Positions 1 through 5,943 of a stretch of 12,806 nt of DNA are shown piece by piece. The DNA is taken from the NCBI RefSeq assembly GCF_958350005.1, contig NZ_CATWFF010000047.1, forward strand, positions 1 to 12,806, written 5' to 3'. The first letter of the stretch is position 1; each line of letters begins with the position of its first letter. This stretch comes from an uncultured Megasphaera sp. Lineage in GTDB: Bacteria; Bacillota; Negativicutes; Veillonellales; Megasphaeraceae. Position numbers and translations under genes: made by a program. A model generated the notes under the pieces. The model saw nothing but the letters and a program-made list of their open reading frames with translations, was not told the origin of the DNA and made no database searches.

Positions 1-103
1 TCCGACATTTTACAGCCCGTTTAGACCAAATCAGTAAAATTTAATAAAAAATTTATAATTTTATCATGCTGCCAGCAGTTCAAAATGCAGATGCAGACAA
101 AAA
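1..103. other. AT-rich spacer left of the pth terminator, no gene seen
   Basis: This stretch is very AT-rich, especially 36-65, in contrast to the GC-rich genes. I find no plausible reading frame, start site or RNA gene in it. It lies beyond the terminator of the glmU-prs-pth operon and probably separates that operon from the next gene outside the window. I looked for a sigma-70 promoter on both strands and found none with both boxes in good register. Confidence 0.5.
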
Positions 104-150
104 AGGCAAAAAAACAGGAAGACACTGCTTTGCGCAATATCTTCCTGTTT
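104..150 (-). terminator. Rho-independent terminator of the glmU-prs-pth operon
   Basis: An inverted repeat with arms ACAGGAAGA (114-122) and TCTTCCTGT (140-148), extendable by two A-T pairs, encloses a 17-nt loop. Read on the minus strand the hairpin is followed directly by a run of seven T and then a second T-run. It starts about 20 nt past the pth stop codon, so it ends the operon transcript. Confidence 0.9.
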
Positions 151-170
151 GTATTCGCCAGAATCGGCGG

Positions 171-755
171 TTATGCTTCGCTGGTCTTTTTTTTCTTATG
201 CGGATTATAGTAGTTCATGCCCTTGTCGACGCCGAGGCGCAGACAGCCTTCTACGGCATCGGCAGCAGCCTGAATTCCCGCATCATAAGGAGCCTGCAGC
301 TCTTCCGGAAAAGGCGTCAGTACGTGATCGATGACGTCGTGATGAGGCAAAGGCCGGCCAATGCCTACGCGGAAGCGGGTAAACTGGCGGCACCCGTTGG
401 CAAAAAGACTTTTAATGCCGTTGTGGCCGCCGTCACTGCCGTTTTTGCGGATACGAATACGGCCTACAGGCAGATCCATATCGTCATACGCTACGTACAC
501 ATCAGGCTCGTCGAGCTTGTACCAGCGCATGAGAGGGCCCACGGCCTGGCCGCTGTTGTTCATAAAGGTCTGAGGCTTGACGAGGATGACCTTCTCCCCG
601 TCTACCGATGCCTGAGCCACGAGGGCGTCCATCTTTTCCTGCCAGACAGTCACGTTCCAGCGCCGCGCCAGTTCGTCGACGACGCGGAATCCCGTGTTAT
701 GCTTGGATGCTTCATATTGACGGCCCGGATTGCCCAGGCCTACGATCATATGCAC
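171..755 (-). CDS. pth: Peptidyl-tRNA hydrolase (Pth)
   Basis: Pth cleaves the ester bond of peptidyl-tRNAs that drop off the ribosome and so recycles tRNA in the cytoplasm. The product is 194 residues from the GTG start chosen here, normal for bacterial Pth (about 185-195). The family signature is complete: GLGNPG near residues 6-11 (N9), the KHNTGF stretch with catalytic H19, TFMNNSG with N66, the YDDMDLPVG segment with D91, and GGHNG with N112. These match E. coli N10, H20, N68, D93 and N114. The frame stays open upstream to 866, but that extension lies inside prs and has no Pth homology. GTG at 755 sits 10 nt after AAGGA; the ATG at 749 (192 residues) is the alternative start, with poorer spacing. 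The ribosome site overlaps the prs stop codon, so the two genes are probably translationally coupled. The C-terminus ends in a short lysine-rich tail. Confidence 0.95.
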   Translation of the reverse strand: MHMIVGLGNPGRQYEASKHNTGFRVVDELARRWNVTVWQEKMDALVAQASVDGEKVILVKPQTFMNNSGQAVGPLMRWYKLDEPDVYVAYDDMDLPVGRIRIRKNGSDGGHNGIKSLFANGCRQFTRFRVGIGRPLPHHDVIDHVLTPFPEELQAPYDAGIQAAADAVEGCLRLGVDKGMNYYNPHKKKKTSEA

Positions 756-768
756 GATAGGTTCATCC

Positions 769-1734
769 TTATTTATCGAAGAGCTTGCTGACGGACACTT
801 CGTGGAAAATGCGCATAATAGCTTCTCCCAACAGCGGTGCCACAGAGAGAACTTTAATCTTGTCAATTTGTTTTTCCTTCGGCAGGGGAATCGTATTGGT
901 AATAATGAGTTCGGAAATAACGGAGTTCTGAATCCGTTCTACTGCCGGATCGGTCAGGACAGCGTGTGCGCAGGCAGCGTAGACGCGGGCAGCACCCAGG
1001 TCTTTCAGGGCTTTGGCAGCGCCGCAGAGGGAGCCGGCTGTATCGACGATGTCGTCGATGAGGATGCAGGTCTTGCCTTTAATATCGCCGATAATATTCA
1101 TGACTTCGGCAACGCCAGGACGGGGACGGCGTTTTTCTACGATAGCAATGGGCGCATTAATGCGGTCTGCCAGATCGCGGGCGCGGGTAACGCCGCCAAG
1201 GTCCGGCGATACGACGACGATGTCGCCCATATCAGTTTCTTCTTTTTTCTGATTCAGGTATTTGGCAATAATCGACGCCGAGCCGAGATGGTCAACAGGA
1301 ACGTTGAAGAACCCCTGAATCTGGCCGGCATGGAGATCCATCGTAACGACGCGGGTAATGCCGGCTGTCGTCATGAGATCAGCAACCAGTTTGGACGTAA
1401 TCGGTTCACGGCCCCGGGTTTTACGGTCCTGGCGGGCATATCCATAGTAAGGAACGACAGCCGTAATGTGCTTTGCCGAAGCCCGTTTCAGCGCATCGGC
1501 CATAATGAGCAGTTCCATGAGGGTATCATTGGCAGGCTGACATGTAGGCTGAATCACAAATACGTCTTTGCCGCGAACACTTTCGTCGATCATGACCTGG
1601 ATTTCGCCGTTGTTAAATTTGCCGACAAAGGCCTTGCCCAGTTCCAGTCCCAAATAGCTGGCAACTTCCTTGGCCAGTTCCGGATTCGCGTTGCCCGTAA
1701 AAATTTTCAGCTTTTTCCCGTCTTCGTAACTCAT
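769..1734 (-). CDS. prs: Ribose-phosphate pyrophosphokinase (PRPP synthetase, class I)
   Basis: The enzyme transfers pyrophosphate from ATP to ribose-5-phosphate to make PRPP, the precursor of purines, pyrimidines, NAD, histidine and tryptophan. The 321-residue product has the full class I layout: an N-terminal FTGNANPELA segment, the flexible ATP loop YGYARQDRKTRGREPI (97-112), the Prs signature DLHAGQIQGFF (133-143), the catalytic lysine region KRRPRPG (201-207), and the PRPP-binding loop CILIDDIVDTAGSL (223-236). The start is fixed by AGGAGG located 8 nt before the ATG. It lies 69 nt after glmU and 13 nt before pth, with no terminator between them. In Bacillus subtilis a ctc (L25-like) gene lies between prs and pth; here it is absent. 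All conserved residues I can check are present, so it should be active. Confidence 0.97.
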   Translation of the reverse strand: MSYEDGKKLKIFTGNANPELAKEVASYLGLELGKAFVGKFNNGEIQVMIDESVRGKDVFVIQPTCQPANDTLMELLIMADALKRASAKHITAVVPYYGYARQDRKTRGREPITSKLVADLMTTAGITRVVTMDLHAGQIQGFFNVPVDHLGSASIIAKYLNQKKEETDMGDIVVVSPDLGGVTRARDLADRINAPIAIVEKRRPRPGVAEVMNIIGDIKGKTCILIDDIVDTAGSLCGAAKALKDLGAARVYAACAHAVLTDPAVERIQNSVISELIITNTIPLPKEKQIDKIKVLSVAPLLGEAIMRIFHEVSVSKLFDK

Positions 1735-1803
1735 GTGTAGAGCCTCCTAAATATAATGGTATAAGTAGTATGATAAATTCGATTGCTAAAACCGATGGTA
1801 CGC

Positions 1804-3177
1804 TTATTTTTTATACGTGTCGTCTTTGACCCAGCCTTCGATGTTCCGCTGTTTGGCCCGGGCCACAGACAGGGCTTTGTCAGGCACGTCCTTGGTAATG
1901 GTCGAGCCTGCGCCGATGTATGCATAGTCGCCAATATGAACGGGCGACACGAGGTTGCTGTTGCAGCCTACAAAGGCATGATCGCCAATGACAGTGCGGT
2001 GTTTTTTGCGGCCGTCAAAGTTGACCGTAATGGTGCCGCAGCCAATGTTGACGCCGCTGCCAACGTCGCTGTCGCCAATATAACTGAGGTGAGGCAGCTT
2101 CGTGCCGTCGCCGACGACGGAGTTTTTCACTTCCATGTAGTTGCCGACTTTGACGCCATTGCCGATGACCGTATCCGGCCGGAAATGAACGAACGGACCG
2201 ATTTCACAGCCATTTTTGATTTCGCAGTCATGGGCATACGTGAACTGCAGGTGATCGTCATTGCCCATGCGCACGTTCGTCATGCGCACATATGGGCCGA
2301 TCTGGCAGTTTTCGCCAATGACCGTGGTGCCTTCCAGGATGGTTCCCGGATAGAGGACTGTATCACGGCCTACGGAAACAGTCGTGTGCACGTAGGTGTT
2401 CGCCGGGTCGATAATGGTGACGCCGTCGGTCATGAGCTGTTCCAGCTTGCGCCGGCGCAGAACCTGTTCTGCTTCAGCCAGCTGCAGGCGGGAATTGACG
2501 CCCAGCGTTTCCTTGTAATCAGCAGCTGCAAAGGCACTGACCCGCTTGCCTGCTGCCACGAGCATGCCGATGACGTCGGTCAGATAATATTCGCCCTGCG
2601 CATTCTGATTGGTCACGTTGTGGAGCATCTGCCAGAGCAGATCCATGTCGAAGCAGTAAATACCGGCATTGACTTCGCGCACAGCCAGTTCGTCCGGCGA
2701 GCCGTCTTTCTGTTCGACAATTTTGACCACCTGGCCGTCAGCATCACGAATGACCCGTCCATATCCTGTCGGATCAGGCATAACCGCCGTCAATACGGTG
2801 GCAGCAGCCTGTGTTTCTTCATGACAGGCCAGGAGCTTGCGGAACGTTTCTTCCGTTACGAGCGGCGTATCACCGCAGGTGACGAGAAGCGTACCGGAAG
2901 TACCGGCAAGAAGCGATTCGGCCTGCAGGACGGCATGACCTGTGCCAAGCTGCTGTTCCTGGACAACGATTTCTGCCCTGTCGCCGACATACTCCCGCAC
3001 GGCTTCGCTGCCAAAGCCGACGACGACGATCTGACGCCGCGTACCGGCAGCTTTCACATTGCGAAGAACCTGCTCTACCATTGGCACACCGCCTACGTGA
3101 TGAAGTACCTTGGGAAGTTTGGACTTCATGCGCGTACCTTTTCCGGCAGCCAAGATAAGTGCAATCATATCTTTCAT
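1804..3177 (-). CDS. glmU: Bifunctional GlmU: GlcN-1-P acetyltransferase / GlcNAc-1-P uridyltransferase
   Basis: GlmU makes UDP-N-acetylglucosamine in two steps from glucosamine-1-phosphate, feeding peptidoglycan and, in a diderm, LPS. The 457-residue protein has the usual length. The N-terminal pyrophosphorylase domain shows ILAAGKGTRMKSKLPKVLH (8-26), QLGTGHA (76-82), the metal-binding CGDTPL (101-106) and GVNSRLQLAEAE (226-237). From about residue 252 it becomes a left-handed beta-helix of hexapeptide repeats. The acetyltransferase site is present, with catalytic H363 in LPHLSYIGD and the NFDG segment at 386-389. An AGGGAGG lies 10 nt before the ATG at 3177, which decides against the second ATG three codons later. 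It is the first gene of the glmU-prs-pth operon. In B. subtilis spoVG precedes glmU; here a spacer and an unrelated terminator do. Confidence 0.97.
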   Translation of the reverse strand: MKDMIALILAAGKGTRMKSKLPKVLHHVGGVPMVEQVLRNVKAAGTRRQIVVVGFGSEAVREYVGDRAEIVVQEQQLGTGHAVLQAESLLAGTSGTLLVTCGDTPLVTEETFRKLLACHEETQAAATVLTAVMPDPTGYGRVIRDADGQVVKIVEQKDGSPDELAVREVNAGIYCFDMDLLWQMLHNVTNQNAQGEYYLTDVIGMLVAAGKRVSAFAAADYKETLGVNSRLQLAEAEQVLRRRKLEQLMTDGVTIIDPANTYVHTTVSVGRDTVLYPGTILEGTTVIGENCQIGPYVRMTNVRMGNDDHLQFTYAHDCEIKNGCEIGPFVHFRPDTVIGNGVKVGNYMEVKNSVVGDGTKLPHLSYIGDSDVGSGVNIGCGTITVNFDGRKKHRTVIGDHAFVGCNSNLVSPVHIGDYAYIGAGSTITKDVPDKALSVARAKQRNIEGWVKDDTYKK

Positions 3178-3221
3178 TCAGCAGTAGCCTCCCTAAATCC
3201 AAAAACTGTAATGTCCTTTTC

Positions 3222-3250
3222 AGGATAACACAAATAGCCGGGAAAATACA
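3222..3250 (-). promoter_or_regulatory. Candidate glmU operon promoter (weak match)
   Basis: On the minus strand an extended -10 element, TG-T-TATCCT (-10 hexamer at 3222-3227), lies about 45 nt before the glmU start. The -35 region 17 nt upstream (3245-3250) matches consensus poorly. The AT-rich stretch 3245-3280 holds other possible boxes, so a promoter is expected here but its exact position is uncertain. Confidence 0.3.
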
Positions 3251-3291
3251 TAGTTTTTTATAAAATTACGCTAAAATCATAGGCTGTTGCA

Positions 3292-3329
3292 GAAAATACA
3301 AAACGGAGAGGCTTCATACCTCTCCGTTT
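3292..3329 (-). terminator. Rho-independent terminator of the 3D-domain gene
   Basis: A perfect 11-bp inverted repeat, AAACGGAGAGG (3301-3311) and CCTCTCCGTTT (3319-3329), has a 7-nt loop. On the minus strand it is followed by TTTTGTATTTT. It starts 26 nt after the stop codon of the 3D-domain gene and isolates that gene from the glmU operon downstream. Confidence 0.88.
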
Positions 3330-3355
3330 GCTGGCCTGCAGCAGGCCCTATTCTC

Positions 3356-3940
3356 TTACAGCACGTACACGACTACATCCTGACGGCCAAAGTTCAGGGC
3401 TTCATCCGTCGAGTCCATTGCCAGGTCAATGCGGTTGCCATAAATGGCTCCGCCTGTATCTTCGGCAGTAGCGTAGCCGTATCCTTCAACATACAGCTGT
3501 GTTCCCAGGGGAATAACACTGGGATCTACAGAAACCATACCGCGCTGCAGGCGCTTGCCTGTGGCAGTATAGCCGCTGTTGCCGGGATCATCAGCCGTAT
3601 AGGCCGTAGCATCCATGACGATGCGCTGCTGATATCCGCTGTTTTCCGATTCAGCAGGAATTTCCCGTCCACTGGCTTCTGAAAGAGCCGCCATAGTCTG
3701 CGATCCGACAATACCATCTACATCTAATCCGTAGTCAGCCTGGAAACGTTTTACAGCAGCTTCCGTAGCCGGGCCAAAGGCACCGTCTGCACCATCTGCC
3801 AGATATCCTGTATCCATGAGCATGTATTGTACACTCTGTACGACAGAGCCGGTCATTCCGATTTCGACTTTTGCACAAACCAGTGATGAACATACAAAAA
3901 CAAACATGAACGTTAATAGAATCAGTATACGGTTCTTCAA
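3356..3940 (-). CDS. Secreted peptidoglycan-binding and 3D-domain protein (probable wall hydrolase)
   Basis: The 194-residue product starts with two basic residues and a hydrophobic stretch (about 4-22) typical of a Sec signal peptide, with a likely signal peptidase I site after VCA (residue 23). Residues 28-86 form a PG_binding_1 domain (GMTGSVVQSVQYML, then GAFGPATEAAVKRFQ). Residues 107-194 form a 3D domain, the MltA/RpfB-like barrel named for three conserved aspartates. Candidates here are D139 (SVDPS), D161 (AEDTGG) and D172 or D176 (IDLAMDS). Family members such as YocH act on the cell wall; the exact bond cut is not shown by the sequence. I start it at TTG 3940, because AAAGAGGTGG lies at 3945-3954 and the signal peptide then begins correctly. 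The frame stays open to ATG 3970, but that adds residues with no ribosome site that spoil the signal peptide. The gene stands alone, with its own promoter and terminator. The TTG start may keep expression modest. Confidence 0.88.
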   Translation of the reverse strand: MKNRILILLTFMFVFVCSSLVCAKVEIGMTGSVVQSVQYMLMDTGYLADGADGAFGPATEAAVKRFQADYGLDVDGIVGSQTMAALSEASGREIPAESENSGYQQRIVMDATAYTADDPGNSGYTATGKRLQRGMVSVDPSVIPLGTQLYVEGYGYATAEDTGGAIYGNRIDLAMDSTDEALNFGRQDVVVYVL

Positions 3941-3993
3941 ATAACCACCTCTTTGAACTATCCATAACAAACAGATTCAACTTCACAACCAGA

Positions 3994-4023
3994 ATTATAC
4001 CAAAAAGCAAACATTTAAGTCAA
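3994..4023 (-). promoter_or_regulatory. Strong sigma-70 promoter of the 3D-domain gene
   Basis: On the minus strand TTGACT (4018-4023) is followed after 18 nt by TATAAT (3994-3999), with a TG one base before the -10 (extended -10). The match is 5/6 plus 6/6. The start of transcription would be near 3987, giving a leader of about 46 nt before the TTG start. Confidence 0.85.
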
Positions 4024-4043
4024 ATTTTTGGATTTTTATGCCG

Positions 4044-4085
4044 TGTTTATGCTATGTTTATCCGCATTTGTATTTTGTCTGTATT
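4044..4085 (+). promoter_or_regulatory. Tandem TGT half-sites at 11-bp phase: possible WalR/OmpR-type regulator site
   Basis: Four half-sites occur as two direct-repeat pairs: TGTTTA at 4044 and 4055, and TGTATT at 4069 and 4080, each pair exactly 11 bp apart. Known WalR/VicR boxes are TGTWAH-N5-TGTWAH, also 11 bp apart; these sites differ at the fifth base of each half. They lie about 20-60 bp upstream of the -35 box of the wall-protein promoter, a place where an activator could bind. Binding by WalR is an inference. Confidence 0.4.
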
Positions 4086-4097
4086 TTGAAAATACAG
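4079..4097. repeat. 19-bp perfect palindrome CTGTATTTT-G-AAAATACAG
   Basis: Two 9-bp arms flank a single central base between the ClC gene and the 3D-domain gene. No T-run follows on either strand, so it is not a normal terminator. Its left arm shares the last of the TGT half-sites. It could be an operator or a weak RNA hairpin in the ClC 3' region. Confidence 0.5.
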
Positions 4098-4163
4098 GAT
4101 AATCGCCGAAACTTATCAGCAGTTTTCCTACCAGGTACTAAGTTTTTATAATTATTATGCATT

Positions 4164-5738
4164 TTATGGCTTTTCCGACTCTACCAGGTGCCGTATCATT
4201 TCGGCACTTTCGATAGAATCGGTGAGTATATACAGGTAGTCGCCGGCCTGCAGCTTCAGGTCCGGACTGGGAATAAAATCGCCGCTGCTGCGTTTTACAT
4301 CGATGAGTACAGTCTGCCGCGGCCAGGCAATGTGACCTACGCAGGTTCCGTCAGCAGCACTGCCGCTGACGACGGTAAGTTCCAGCAAACTCCGCCGTTC
4401 TGCTGAAGACAGGACGGGATGGCTCTGGCGCAGCAGGCGCTGAAGAAGGACGTCATAAATGGGCCGTCCGCCGCACCGCTGGGCAACGATAAGGGCTATC
4501 ATGGAAGCCGTGCACAGGACGAGGAGGTGCTCATAAGACGCCGTCATTTCCATAATGAGAATGGTCCCTGTAACGGGTGACTGAACAGAAGACGCAAAAA
4601 ACGCCGCCATAGACAGGACGATAATATCAGACAGATACTGCGGCTCCATCAGCCCGGCCTGGATGAGGACCGTGCCGACAACGCCGCCAGTGAGAGCGCC
4701 CAGGACCAGCATGGGCAGGAAAAAGCCGCCTGGCGCACCGCAGCCATAACTGATGAGGGTAAAGAGAAACTTTCCGGCCAGGAGCACGGCAAACAGCTGC
4801 AGTGACAACGGCATGGCATGAAGGCTGTTGATGAGGTCATTGCCGCCTCCCAGGACCTGGGGAAACACGTATCCCAGCACGCCGGCTACGACGAGGGCAA
4901 AGGCAAAACGGCTGTAGCCGCTGCGGAAGCAGGGCAGTCCATAAAAGCGAGGCATACTGAGGAGCCCTTTGTTGAATACGAGACCGGCCAGACCGGCAGC
5001 GACGCCGACAAGGACGGCAATCCACATGGATTCCAGCGGAAGGGCCGGCAGGGCGCCAAAATGGAAAATCGGCGACTGCCCAAATACGACGCGGCTTACC
5101 ATCGTCGCCAGCAGGGCTGCAGCCATAGCCGGCGCAACGACGGCGCCGGAAAAATTCCGATGCAGTTCCTCCAGGGCAAACATGACGCCGGCCAGAGGCG
5201 CATTAAAAGCAGCTGCCAGGCCGGCACTGGCACCGGCAGTCAGCAAATACCGTTCTTCCATGGCAGTGCGTCCCAATCCACGGCTCAGGCCCTGAGCCGT
5301 GACGGCGCCGATCTGGATAGACGGGCCTTCCCGGCCCAGAGACAGGCCCAGGCCGATCCCCAGAACGCCGCCAAGGAGCTTGGTCCACAGGACGCGGAAC
5401 CACCGCAGGCGGACGGCGCCGGTAATGACGCCTTTTACCTGGGGAATGCCGCTGCCGCCGGCATCAGGTTCATAGATCATGAGTTTCCACAGAATGAAAG
5501 CCGCCACAAGGAGCAGGGCAAACCAGGCTGCACCGGCCAGGATGCCGCCGGGACGAAGAACCTGGGCATACAGGTATTCCCGCCACACCGTCCCCATTTC
5601 CAGAGCCCAGCGAAACAGGCTGATAACAAGGCCTGACAGAATCCCGACGACAGCCCCTTCGGCAAACAGGCGCAGACGGAAGCGAGGCCAGTGGCCAAGG
5701 GCATCCAGCACGGCCGTAAGATGTTTGTTTATTTCCAT
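4164..5738 (-). CDS. ClC-family H+/Cl- antiporter with C-terminal TrkA_C-like domain
   Basis: This 524-residue inner-membrane protein belongs to the ClC family. All signature loops are present: GSGIP (95-99) for the chloride site, GREGP (135-139) with gating glutamate E137, and GAPGGFFLP (334-342). The internal proton glutamate of exchangers is also kept: E191 in ALEELHRNF aligns with E203 of the E. coli protein. Tyrosine Y428 in GRPIYDVLL aligns with Y445. These residues argue for a proton-coupled antiporter rather than a channel. After the membrane part, residues from about 452 to 520 form a TrkA_C (RCK_C)-like domain (KLQAGDYLYILTD) in place of the CBS pair of other ClCs, suggesting ligand control. 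AAGGAAG lies about 8 nt before the ATG. The gene is transcribed alone from a divergent promoter. I see no convincing terminator after it. Physiological roles such as acid resistance are known for the family but not shown here. Confidence 0.95.
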   Translation of the reverse strand: MEINKHLTAVLDALGHWPRFRLRLFAEGAVVGILSGLVISLFRWALEMGTVWREYLYAQVLRPGGILAGAAWFALLLVAAFILWKLMIYEPDAGGSGIPQVKGVITGAVRLRWFRVLWTKLLGGVLGIGLGLSLGREGPSIQIGAVTAQGLSRGLGRTAMEERYLLTAGASAGLAAAFNAPLAGVMFALEELHRNFSGAVVAPAMAAALLATMVSRVVFGQSPIFHFGALPALPLESMWIAVLVGVAAGLAGLVFNKGLLSMPRFYGLPCFRSGYSRFAFALVVAGVLGYVFPQVLGGGNDLINSLHAMPLSLQLFAVLLAGKFLFTLISYGCGAPGGFFLPMLVLGALTGGVVGTVLIQAGLMEPQYLSDIIVLSMAAFFASSVQSPVTGTILIMEMTASYEHLLVLCTASMIALIVAQRCGGRPIYDVLLQRLLRQSHPVLSSAERRSLLELTVVSGSAADGTCVGHIAWPRQTVLIDVKRSSGDFIPSPDLKLQAGDYLYILTDSIESAEMIRHLVESEKP

Positions 5739-5768
5739 TATATGTCACTTCCTTTTCCGTATGACGTC

Positions 5769-5799
5769 ATTATAGCATATCTTTCCTTTTATACGGCAA
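5769..5799 (-). promoter_or_regulatory. Promoter of the ClC gene (extended -10)
   Basis: On the minus strand TATAAT (5769-5774) is preceded by TGC, an extended -10. A partial -35, TTGCCG (5794-5799), lies 19 nt upstream. Transcription should start near 5762, giving a leader of about 24 nt. The perfect palindrome ATGACGTCAT (5761-5770) covers the start site and touches the -10. Confidence 0.7.
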
Positions 5800-5857
5800 A
5801 GGAATTGCTGGCATACAGAAATATTTCGTAAATAATCTAACAATTCCGTTACAACCG

Positions 5858-5885
5858 TTGCTTTTTTCTCAGGACTTACTATCAT
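5858..5885 (+). promoter_or_regulatory. Candidate promoter of the RND efflux operon
   Basis: TTGCTT (5858-5863) and TATCAT (5880-5885) are separated by 16 nt, with a 3/6 and 5/6 match to consensus. Transcription would start near 5892, leaving a leader of about 50 nt before the adaptor ATG at 5944. The weak -35 is compatible with a regulated promoter. Confidence 0.5.
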
Positions 5886-5908
5886 TAAAGAAGATATGTG
5901 AAAATACG

Positions 5909-5922
5909 ATGTCTCCAGACAT
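5909..5922. promoter_or_regulatory. Inverted repeat ATGTCT-CC-AGACAT in the efflux operon leader, possible operator
   Basis: Perfect 6-bp arms flank two bases, between the predicted transcription start and the ribosome site (AGGAG at 5930-5934). It is too short and lacks a T-run, so it is not a terminator. A repressor of the TetR or MarR kind often binds at such a place in RND operons, but no regulator gene is seen in the window. Confidence 0.35.
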
Positions 5923-5943
5923 TTCCAGCAGGAGTATACTACT

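Noticed and set aside
66..791. Open frame of 241 codons on the plus strand opposite pth
   Set aside because: It runs through the pth terminator hairpin and is antisense to the conserved Pth motifs; there is no ribosome site before its ATG.
730..1740. Open frame of 336 codons on the plus strand opposite prs
   Set aside because: It is a shadow of the clearly identified prs gene, caused by GC-rich codon bias; the product shows no family features.
1783..3228. Long open frame of 481 codons on the plus strand opposite glmU
   Set aside because: It is the mirror of glmU, which has every family motif. The antisense product has no recognisable domain, and its start lacks a ribosome site.
3333..3347. 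GC-rich inverted repeat GGCCTGC-A-GCAGGCC just after the 3D-domain stop codon
   Set aside because: It has almost no loop and no T-run follows it; the neighbouring 11-bp hairpin with a T-run is the real terminator.
4079..4097. Palindrome resembling an E. coli SOS box (CTGT...ACAG)
   Set aside because: The spacing between CTGT and ACAG is 11 rather than 8, and Firmicute LexA uses a different GAAC...GTTC box, so an SOS role is not supported.
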